DNA of 64,000 bases from Opeltia flavorubescens (taxonomy: Eukaryota; Ascomycota; Lecanoromycetes; Teloschistales; Teloschistaceae), in assembly GCA_000442125.1 (NCBI GenBank), contig KE546965.1:2542001-2606000 (forward strand). The letters run 5' to 3'. The position numbers and the translations under genes are program-made. The notes under the pieces were generated by a model. It was given only the letters and a program-made list of their open reading frames with translations, had not been told where the DNA came from and ran no database searches. This document shows positions 1 to 9,409 of this stretch, piece after piece. Each line of letters starts with the position of its first letter. The stretch's first letter is position 1.

Positions 1-941
1 CCTATATCGGCTGTCAGCAATTGAACGGTCACCGGAGAAAATCGAATCCTACCTTTGATGGGCTGTGGGCCGAAGAAGTCATGGATCTCAGACTCCAAGT
101 GTGGTCGTTGCTGCTTTGCTTGCGCAACCATTGCTGGAATTTCTTGGAGTACCAATCTGCCGTTTTGGCTGACTACTGGGCATTTTGTCATCAACTCCTC
201 GACATCGTGGCCTACACTTCCCCCAACGTCAACCAAAAATACCCGTTGCTGGCCTGGTTTACAGCCTTGGATCAGCCTCTCTTCTACGGGATAGAAGCCA
301 GGATCCATCCAACTCGGTCGCTCTTCATGATATCCACTCATATGCAGCGCAAATATTTCTCCCAGCCCTGGCTGAGAGCGAGCCCAGTTCCATGGCGTGT
401 CTGGCGTCTGCATAGCATGCTGGAAAGGCCCATCGATCTGATTCTCGGGATTCCGATACTCCGTCTGGGCGAGGTATGTAGGTAGACGAGCAAGCACCGG
501 ACCGGGTAAAGCGTCGCAGTACTTCAACGCGGCAGCGGAACGCGGCTTTGCAAGAGCTTGTGAGACGGGTGTTGGAGCATAGATCGATGGCTCGAGTTCA
601 GTGATGATTGCTGTAGCTGCAAGGTGACGTAGCACGCGTTCAATAAGTACAGGCGAGGCTTGCGTAGCTTGAGTGATCTCGTCGGAAGTCTTGGGAGACG
701 AGAGGATGTTGAATAGGCCAAGCTGCAGAGCTGTATGGATGGCAGCACGGCGTGTAGGCTCGGCCCAAGCAAGCCAGGTGAGAGTCTCATTTGGTCGTTC
801 GAGAGCAGCAATCAGTGAACGAGCTTGTGAGATGAGTGATGAGCGAATGGATTCCTGACCCTCCGCGTATGCATGGCCGGAGGTCGCTATTCCATCGACG
901 ATAGCTCCAATCGATGGGTCAATGCTTGAGTGAGAAGACAT
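1..941 (-). CDS. O-methyltransferase, partial (C-terminus beyond window)
   Basis: SAM-dependent O-methyltransferase of the type found in fungal secondary-metabolite clusters. Seen: an open frame runs from ATG at 941 leftwards without a stop to the window edge. It has an N-terminal winged-helix-like dimerisation region (WAEPTRRAAIHTALQLGLF, then LIERVLRHLAATAI) and the SAM-binding motif I, VFLVDVGGSVGHD, near residue 240. A probable intron at 52..2 (GTAGGA donor, TATAG acceptor, CTGAC branch) follows HDFFGPQPIK in phase 1, so the next codon would be Gly, as expected before the family's GA-R-YY segment. About 296 residues are visible; the catalytic histidine and C-terminus lie outside. It is divergent from the hydrolase at 1740 and close to two P450 genes, so a tailoring role in a natural-product pathway is likely. 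The substrate cannot be inferred. Confidence 0.85.
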   Translation of the reverse strand, partial: MSSHSSIDPSIGAIVDGIATSGHAYAEGQESIRSSLISQARSLIAALERPNETLTWLAWAEPTRRAAIHTALQLGLFNILSSPKTSDEITQATQASPVLIERVLRHLAATAIITELEPSIYAPTPVSQALAKPRSAAALKYCDALPGPVLARLPTYLAQTEYRNPENQIDGPFQHAMQTPDTPWNWARSQPGLGEIFALHMSGYHEERPSWMDPGFYPVEERLIQGCKPGQQRVFLVDVGGSVGHDVEELMTKCPVVSQNGRLVLQEIPAMVAQAKQQRPHLESEIHDFFGPQPIKGRIRFSPVTVQLLTADI

Positions 942-1739
942 GATTGTCGATATTCGCAACTAAATATGATTTGGCAGGCGAAGGAGACAGCAATAGTTGC
1001 CGCGAAGCAGTGCTGAAAGGTGCCCTCGAAGACATTTTGAATCTCAGGCGTCGCTATTTTGTCGAGACGTATCATTCTGTCAAAGTACGTGCCAGGCTGC
1101 AAGATGACACGCCTTTGCGGCTGGTATGAGAAGCGTTAGGCACAGCATCATAGCTTGTCATCCAAGCCTGGGATCTGACGCATTCGTAGGCGGCGCTGCT
1201 GGATGAAATCGGATATTGGGTGGCTGGGTTGCTAAATGAGGTAGAGGATCGTGTGGTCCGATTATGGCCTGGCATTGGAGAAGCTTACGGCAGCTGTTCA
1301 TCATCGAGAATGGATAGATAGCGCCGGCAGATCCGGGCTTCTAAGGTAGCTTCCGTAAGGAGTGGAGCTAGACATTCGCAAGAAATAGTCTGTCGCTCCG
1401 CCACGAGCTGACTATCTTGACATCCCTCATATCGACATACATTGGTCAAATTTGTCTGTCTGTTTTTGCCGAGGTTCCTTGCCATAGAGTAAGTGGGGCA
1501 TTCGGACCCCAAGATGGGGCTGTTGTCGTCGAGACATCTGCTCGAGCTGCAGCATGCAGCTTTTCGCTACCCGCCTCAACTCAATATTCCGAAACATTAA
1601 GCCTCGGTGAATCACATGAACTATCTTGTCTCGGAGCGCAGAAGTATATTGTTCTGGCTGAGAAAGACATGACCTACAGACTGTGATTTACTACACCAGC
1701 GGACGACGGAATCATAGAGGTCTTTCTGCCTACATTGTG
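942..1739. other. Intergenic, divergent promoter region
   Basis: Non-coding interval between the divergent methyltransferase and hydrolase genes. Short ORFs on both strands here have no family features. It presumably holds the promoters of both genes; no convincing specific site was identified. Confidence 0.5.
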
Positions 1740-3174
1740 ATGTCGATCAACTCAAAGCTCCAGCGTTTTCCTAGGTCAAATTTATGGGACTCCAGAACCC
1801 AGAAGATTGTGGACGGTCTTAGAGCTTACATTCATCGCGAGCCTCAGCCTACTATCACTAAGATTCAGCAAGATTCCATCAAGGGTCGACCCTTGAGTGA
1901 TGATTTCCATTGCTTCCAGGAAACTTTTCCTGAGCCAGACAACGAGGTGAACAATCTTCTACTACACACAATTGATGCCGTCAAAAAAATTGATTACGAA
2001 ATACCCAACCTTGCCCCTGTCACAGTGGAATGGGTGTCGAAAAGAGCTCCGACAAGAGCTAAGTGCCGAGTTCTCAGCCCGATTAGTCAACAGTGGGAGT
2101 CTATGGCTAAGGATGCGAAGACCAATCTAACCATTCTTCACGTACACGGAGGTGCTTTTTTGTACGTCTAATGCGTCTTGCTACTCACCACCATTGCTAA
2201 TGCTATGAAGTCAAGGAAGTCCAGAGGCTTATCGTCCGACAACCTCGCAACTTGCCGAGATTTCTGGCGGCCGAGTGATTTCAGTAAAGTACAGACTTGC
2301 ACCTCAGCACCCTTTTCCGGCAGGTCTCCTCGATGTCTTCACCTCCTATCTGTCCCTTCTTTATCCTCATCCTCTCTCCGCACATCGACCGATTGATCCG
2401 TCAACTGTAGTATTCGCTGGAGATTCTAGCGGTGCCAACCTGCTTTATGCAGTCCTTCAGATAATACAACTCACGCAACAGCACTCACCGATAACTTTCC
2501 ATTCTCATACGGTCACATTCCCTCTACGACTCCCTGCCGGCTTAGCTTCATTGAGTTTCGCTGGTGACACCTTGAATTGTCTTCCCTCTTACATACTGAA
2601 TCGCGTAAACGATCTGTATCTGGATATTCCATGGTCTCATCCGAGCTACCCAACGTGCGAGCTATGGCCTGTCAAACCACCACGATCACAAATTTACGCC
2701 GCCCTGAGTGCCTATGGACATCCTTTCATATCGCCTATTCTTCCTCATGACTGCGAGGGTATGCCCCCAATGTGGTTTGCAGTTGGCGAGGAACAGTTTA
2801 TTGACGGGTCACGGGCGGTTGCGCGAAGAGCAGCACAAAAGGGTGTACAAGTCGACTGGATGCAATTTGAAGCAATGCCGCATTGTTTTGCAGCGTTACC
2901 AGGCTTGAACACCACACGGCAGGCAAAGACTTGCATGCAGAAATGGGCTACTTTCTGCAAAGAGTGCGTGGAGCCAAAGAATGGGGATCGACCGGAATCG
3001 AGAGCTGTGAAATGGGAATTTTCGAGTGGTGTGGAGAAGGAAATTGCATTGGAAGATGAGTCCGCTCTGGCGCTGCCACTGGCTGATGTGGAGCGGCGAA
3101 TTCATGCCAGGATTGAACAGTACGAGGATGAATTTCGGATCAATTGGCAGAGGAATCTTACAGCAAAGCTTTGA
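1740..3174 (+). CDS. Alpha/beta-hydrolase fold-3 esterase (HSL-like)
   Basis: Predicted esterase/lipase of the hormone-sensitive-lipase-like alpha/beta-hydrolase family, 461 aa in two exons (1740-2161 and 2211-3174). The intron (GTACGT...GAAG, with a CTAAT branch) restores the frame to HGGAFFQGSPEAYRPTT. Seen: the HGG oxyanion-hole motif at about residue 137, the nucleophile elbow GDSSG with Ser near 213, a DGS acid-loop candidate, and the catalytic His in MPHCFA near 365-370. ATG 1740 is chosen because the reading before it has no other good start. Its position between a methyltransferase and two P450s on one side of the window suggests deacylation or lactone hydrolysis in a metabolic cluster; this is inference. 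A detoxifying esterase is the alternative. Confidence 0.85.
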
Positions 3175-3882
3175 GCAGGCATGGTCAAGCACGGGACTGG
3201 CAGCCAGCTCTTCCGAGAATCAAGCATGTGTTACAGCATTTGAGCTAAGCCGCAGCCACAAGTCTGTTACTGAAGCGCATCGACGACATTTTCCAGAATA
3301 ATATTCGAAAAGGCATGGGCGGAACCTAAAATCCTATCCTGCGCATGCATGGCTTAGCCTTGCGCCGGCCCCTTACAGCTCGTAAGCCTCATCTGTGTCA
3401 TGCAGCTTGTAGTCATGCGATTTCAATACCCCTGCTGCCTAGAATCACTTTACTCGTGCATCTCTACTGGCTGGCCGCAATTCACATCGGGTATATTCCC
3501 CGTTCGGGGGTCAGTGCTCCAATCCGTAGAGTGCTCGAGTTTCGGCTTCTTTTCATGGCATATCATGGGACTTATCGCGAGATCGACTGTCAGAGCCTAC
3601 ATCTTTCCTAAATTGGCCCCCCTGACTAAACCGGCAGCATGAGATGGGTGTGAGCATCGCCACAAGGAGCGGGCGGTATCACCGTCACATAACCACCTCA
3701 ACTTACGGCGAAGCAACCAAGGGTCGATATACGACCTGTAAACCAAGTGTCTGTCTTTGATCAATTTTGGTCTTCTAGATCCATAGCAGGTATCGCTCGT
3801 AGCGGTCATTGTTGTCTTTTTCTAGAATAAATCCGAAACAAACGTCAAAACCATATCCCATTATTAAGGGCATCAAGCGACA
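3175..3882. other. Intergenic
   Basis: Between the hydrolase and the first P450. Short overlapping ORFs at 3345-3642 show no domain and no intron structure. No RNA gene or repeat seen. Confidence 0.5.
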
Positions 3883-5553
3883 ATGCCAACATTCTGGCCA
3901 ATACCGATCTTTGGGATTTTGTGGATTGTCTGGAGAGTGATCTTGCGTCGGCAGGACAGACAGGTTATGCAACGACACCGTTGTGCCCCGGTACCTTCTT
4001 ACCCCCACAAAGATCCTATTCTTGGGTATGACCTGCATCGTATTCTCGAGAAAAGCAAGCAGACGAACAGTCTCCTACCCACAATCGAATCTCTATACAA
4101 GGATTATGGTAATGGTAGGACTTTCCGGGCACTCACATGGGGAATTCCAACGCTATACACCACAGACCCGAAGAACGTCCAAGCCGTGTTAGCTACTCAT
4201 TTCGACCGTTTCGGTGTGGAACCAATCCGAAAAGCCTTCAATGACCCTTGGATTGGTGCTGGAATTGTAAATTCAGACGGTCCAATGTGGAAGTCTTCGC
4301 GGGCCCTCTTAAAGCCTCTTTTTACAAAATCTCAATTCGCCAACTTTGACAAAATAGAGTTTCATGTTAGTAAATTGATTCGCACTCTGGAGGAAGACGG
4401 TGGCATAGTTGATCTGCAGCCGCATTTCTCTCATCTGGTATGTTCGACGTCCGCCGGGCCAGGTAAACCTTAATGCCATGAGCCATAGAGCTGACATCGA
4501 TGTGTCCAGTACATTGATCTGGCATTTGAATTTCTTTTCGGCCGTTCAGCAGAAGAGCTTTTACCACAGGTCCAGATGACAGTGGACGGTTTCCTCACTG
4601 AGATGCGGAGAGCTCTTCAAGGAGTGCAGCGCCGAATAGCCTTAGGGCCTGTACTAAAAATCGCTCCCAAAGATCGTCCATGGCAGGAAGCATGCCGGGA
4701 AGTTCACAAAGTCTTTGATTACTGCATTGACCAGGCCATTAATGATGACGCTGGCCCTCAGGATGACCCGAAAGTGACTCTGGCAGAAGGTTCAGAACCT
4801 TCCTTTTCGCTACTACAAGAGCTAGTAAAGGAAACTCACGATCATAAGTATATCCGGGACCAACTTCTCAGTGTTTTCTTGCCTATCCATAACGCATCAC
4901 CCATTGGTATCAGTGACCTGTTTTTTCAGCTCGCTAGGCACCCTGAGGTGTGGGAAGGGTTGCGGAAGGAATCTCTAGATATTGGAGACCAACCACTGAC
5001 ATTCGAATTACTTAAGTCTATGAAGTTTCTGAATTCTGTGATTCGCGAGAGTGCGTAACTCCTTCCACAATCATCAATCGATGCACCTGTACAAAGTTGC
5101 TGACGGTGATCAGGTCTCCGTCTGTTAGCGCCTCTTGACCGAGTGATCCGGCTCACGCTTCATGACACGGTGTTGCCCCGAGGCGGTGGGTCAACAGGCG
5201 AGGAGGCCGTCTATATCAAGAGAGGTACACTCATTGACATACGAACCAACGTACTACATCGCGACACATCTTTTTGGGGGCAGGATGCAGCGGTGTTCCG
5301 GCCAGACAGATGGCTAGAAAACAACTTGCGCCCGAAATGGGAGTTCCTTCCATTCGGTGGTGGAGCCAGACATTGCCCAGCGACAAACTTTGTACTAACG
5401 CAGTACGCCTTCATCATCACGAAATTCGTGAGACGATTCGCCGCCGTGGAAAATCAAGATCCTGTCTACGAGTTTGTGGATGAGTACAATTTCTCAAAAC
5501 GCAGTCGAAACGGTGTGAAAGTTCGGCTGATACCTGGCCCTCAATTCAATTGA
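3883..5553 (+). CDS. Cytochrome P450 (CYP52/alkane-hydroxylase-like)
   Basis: Haem-thiolate monooxygenase, 511 aa from three exons (3883-4437, 4510-5050, 5114-5553). Exon 2 ends at a phase-1 GTGCGT donor. Seen: an N-terminal membrane anchor (FWPIPIFGILWIVW), C-helix WKSSR, K-helix ESLR (ExxR), FRPDRW, and the haem-binding loop FGGGARHCPA with the cysteine ligand. The long DTVLPRGGG insertion before FIDIRT-like text is typical of the CYP52 group. Odd: where the I-helix normally carries A/G-G-x-D/E-T-T, this protein reads LPIHNASPIG, so both the acid and the threonine of the oxygen-activation pair are replaced (N and A). Some fungal P450 subfamilies share this change, so it need not mean loss of function. 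It probably acts with the neighbouring P450, esterase and methyltransferase. Confidence 0.9.
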
Positions 5554-6499
5554 CTGTACATGGGAAATGGTCATCAAACTTGTCAGTCGTTGTAGCGGGT
5601 CACTGGTCGAAAGGGAAAGGCGTATCGGGACGTAGAAACAGTGGAGTAGACGGCAATAGCAGATCATTCGTTACCTCGAAACGACCATTGTTCTATAGAC
5701 ATACTACTCTGTCAGAGACTTGTTCTACACGAGCTCTTCAAAGCCTTGGTCACTGATCAAACCCCGTAGATTTCAGTGCCGGGGTCATCGGACAGGGGTG
5801 GCTTGTCCGAAGTCCCTAATGTGGCTCCGCGTCATATGCCAGATGAGGTAGGAGCAATGAGTAGTGCGTAGAATTTGGAATGGGTCATGATTGATGCGCA
5901 GGTATGACTGCATATCCCTCGTCTTAGTGTGCAGCATCTTTCTTTCACATGAGTAAGCCAAGATGGCGCCACGGATTAGAGGATGCTTGGAAGAGTCGGC
6001 GATCGGCAGTTGACTTTAATAGACCTGGCTGCCACGGCTAGTGATTCCCAATCATCTGCTTCTTCGACCATCTGTCAACCCTTGCCGCCTAGGAACGGAA
6101 GGATCGGAGACGGATGAGATGAGATGAGCTGAGACAGGAAGGATAATAATATGACATCCACCAGGTTCCAGCTCGACTTCGCCATGGGTACAGTTTACTG
6201 CCTGGTGGTGACTCACTTTCTCGAATAATTGGATGCGCCTTTTGGATGCGCGTTACGAAGCCACCTATCTATGTGAACGGGGTCTAATCCTAGCTTTGCT
6301 TCGCCGTCGCCAGCCCGGTACGGGCCGCCGAGGCACATAGCGATACACCAGTATGACCTTAGACGTGCTGGGCTCTCGAATAGATTGCCCCAATTGCTCA
6401 CCTGCTGATGGGCTTCGCCCGGATGGAGGAAAAAGAGAGATACCGTCCCAATACTCGGTCATTTTTTTCGCTGATGTTGCACTACTATTGCTCGCCTTC
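5554..6499. other. Intergenic between the two P450 genes
   Basis: No supported gene. A short GATGA-rich simple repeat lies near 6112-6132. An in-frame ATG for the downstream P450 exists at 6353, but the hydrophobic N-terminus fits a start near 6500 better. Confidence 0.45.
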
Positions 6500-8485
6500 A
6501 TGGCAATGGATTTTCATATGTTAGAATCTGTGTTTTACCATGCAAAGTCTTTGTTCGCTTTTGACCACGATTTCGACTTCTCAAAGTCTTGGGTGGTCAT
6601 TCTGACCAGCAGTTTTATTTCTAGTATTCTGTTTTTCTATATCTTGATTATCTGCAAGGGCATATACAATTTCTACTTTCATCCTTTACGTCATATTCCA
6701 GGTCCCTTCCTGAGTCGGGTCACAGACATTTGCAAGCTGCTTGTGTTGACTTCCAAGAACATCTCCTCCTTGTCGCTCGATCTCCATCGACAGTATGGTA
6801 TGTCTTCAGCGTACGGGGTGCCTCTAGGCACATCTGAGCTGATCAACCGCCCTTACTAGGCCCGGTTGTTCGCGTCGCCCCAAACATGCTTTCTTTCAAT
6901 GATCCTACGATGATACCCATAGTGTACCACCGGAAAGCAGACAAAGATGATTTCTGGACCCATGGAGCATTGGGAGAGCATGCACCCACTTTACAGACCC
7001 TCAAATACACCGAACACGTAAAGAAGCGGAGGATGGTTTCGGCAGCGGCAAGTGCCTATCATTATCACACATGACCATGGCACAAATGCTAAGAGTACTT
7101 CTCCAGCTCTCCTCGATGGCTCTGTCGAGACTGGAATCTAAACTTGATCAACGCGTCCTGAACTGGGAGGAAAGACTGAGAAGTCAGATCAGCGTCTATT
7201 CGTGTATCAATATCGCTGTCTGGGTCAAGTGAGGCTTTTTGCCTATCCTGCGGACTAAACATGATGCTGATATCTTAGACGTCATTTATACGAAAACTCT
7301 GCCGACTTGATCTTTGGAAAAAGCAGTAATCTCGCCGACTCGGGCGGTGGTGACGAAGATACTATTCTGCATGCAACTAGACATTCAGCCTGGTTGATCG
7401 GCTTGATGACCATGTTTCCATACATCTTAAAACCTCTTCGCACCCTTCCTGGCTTTAGTAGACTTCTGCTCCCCAAGAGCGGTGATCGTTCTGGAATTGG
7501 AAAGATCATGACTGTGAGTCAGTGTGGTTTATGATCAATGGTTTATCTTGAATTCCAACACCTAATACCCCACAGGTACGAGATAACTTGATCGAACAAT
7601 CAGAGGGCTCCAAAAGTCCGACGGTAAAGAACAAGTAAGCCGATTACATTTTCCGAGCGAAGCACTACTTGGACTAACAACTGTTCAAGCCTACAAGAAT
7701 ACTTCTCGTCACACACAACGTCTATCAGCCAAGAGGACGTCGACGCCGAGCTTCTCTTACTCATGATCGCCACTCCCGATACTACCTCCGCCCTCATCTG
7801 CGCGACCCTCGACAACATCCTCCATGCTCCTCCCATCCACTCCCGAGTAATTACAGAAGTTCAAGCCTTCACTTCTCAACATAAATTATCCTCCCCAGTG
7901 GCTTCCTACGCAGAAATCAAACAAATACCCTACCTCACTGCCTGTGTCTACGAAGCAGCGCGCCTCTGCCCGTCTATCCCAGTCGTCATCCCACGCCGTG
8001 TCTCACCCGGCGGCTTATGGATTAATGGCTACTACATCCCAGAGGGCACGTCCATCGGCGCGAGCCCTAGTGTCATCAATCGAGACGTCGGTATATTTGG
8101 GCCGGAAACTGATCACTTTCGACCTGAAAGATGGCTGGAGAGGTCAGATAAGGAAGTCGCGAAGATGCATAGATTTTTGTTCAGCTGGGGTTATGGAGCG
8201 AGGCAGTGTGCTGGGAAGGACTTGTCGCTGATGATGACGTTTAAGGTTTGTGTGCAGGTGAGTGGATTTTCTTGACGTACAGATCGAAAAAGTTTGCTTC
8301 CTAAGGCCAGAGATTTCAGGCTAATGCGTTCTCTGGTGCAGCTATTCCGTCATTTCAATATCGAACCCGTGTCCGCAGCTTCAGGCAGAGCAGAAGATAA
8401 GGGCTTCGCTGTCTATGAAAACCTTCTAGTCGACATGAGGTCTTTACATCCGTCGGAAGTGGATACGGATGTTCAAAGTCACTAG
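6500..8485 (+). CDS. Cytochrome P450 (second), one junction unresolved
   Basis: Second P450. Exons read as 6500-6797, 6860-about 7050, about 7110-7228, 7279-7513, 7576-7634, 7690-8257 and 8342-8485. Seen: an N-terminal transmembrane segment, HIPGPFLSRV proline-rich hinge, I-helix MIATPDTTSA (normal acid/Thr pair), K-helix YEAARLCPS, the DHFRPERWLE segment, and haem loop FSWGYGARQCAGK. Junctions 1, 3, 4, 5 and 6 join cleanly. The exon 2-3 junction does not: after KKRRMVSAA the frame changes by -1 within about 60 nt. It can be bridged by a GC-AG intron (GCAAGT donor near 7049), or the continuous reading SLSHMTMAQMLRV may be exonic with one base missing. The gene may therefore be functional or newly broken. 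It lies in tandem with the first P450, suggesting joint action in one pathway. The start could also be 6506 or 6353. Confidence 0.82.
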
Positions 8486-9409
8486 ATGGTCTGCATGGAA
8501 CAGCGTCGGCGCTCGCGGACCAGACTCCGGGCTGGTATTGGAGTCGAATGGACAACGCTGGTTGAACTGAAATGGCATTCTGGGCGTACTTGGGTTCGTA
8601 TTTCGGGAAAAGGGTTCTCGGGTTAGACTACGGGACGTTTCGAGAATCTAGAACTGGCTTGTAGGATTATCATCTTCTTCTAGAAAATCATTATGGGGGA
8701 CAATTGTTGTTCTCGGGATGTCGGGGCTTTTCTTGATCCGAAAGGGCTAGCATCGAGATCGAGGCTGCCAAGCCTACTAGCTGCTTGTCCCTCTTGTTTA
8801 CTGTGACGTCATACTTCGCGTCTTCTATCATCTGTGGGCGTGCTTATTGCCATGATACAAGTAAATAGCTTGGCTTACTTGGTTAATCTTTTCTCTATAT
8901 CTACAGTCAACTTAGTGAATCTTTTCAGCATATTTTTGGCTTTGTGCCTGCTACCGCGATGGTATTTGTTGAACGGGAATGATCTTGATTTTTCCTGGGC
9001 GGTTTTTAGTCATTGATTGCTAGATATGGCTGAGGGGTTCAGTCTTTCAGCTCCGTGCGTACGATGGTTGAGATCGTTCATCGATAGACCGCAAAGGTAA
9101 AAAAGCCGGGGGTTTTTCAATTATGCACGGGATTTCAGGCGTCTATGGTCATGCGGGGTGTTGTCAGCCTCGTTTGAACAGCAAAGCATTGGATCCAGCC
9201 TCAGTCGATGACTTTCTTTTCCATTCCTCCATCCTCGCACCTCTCTTGCTGTCGTCATCTAGGCCTCCTACCAATGATCAGGTGAAGGTTCGAATGCTGT
9301 GCGTTTTTGAACCGAATCAAGAACTGTCAACAGGGCCAAAAGTGCGCACGCACAGTTGACTTGCTTATAATCCGACAAGAACATTCGCTGTCCAAAGCTC
9401 CTCAGAACC
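8486..9409. other. Intergenic
   Basis: Spacer between the metabolic genes and the STAND/ankyrin gene. T-rich and A-rich stretches near 8860-8950; no gene, RNA or repeat supported. Confidence 0.45.

Noticed and set aside
3345-3642. Overlapping plus-strand ORFs between hydrolase and P450
   Set aside because: Two frames of the same stretch; no features in either.
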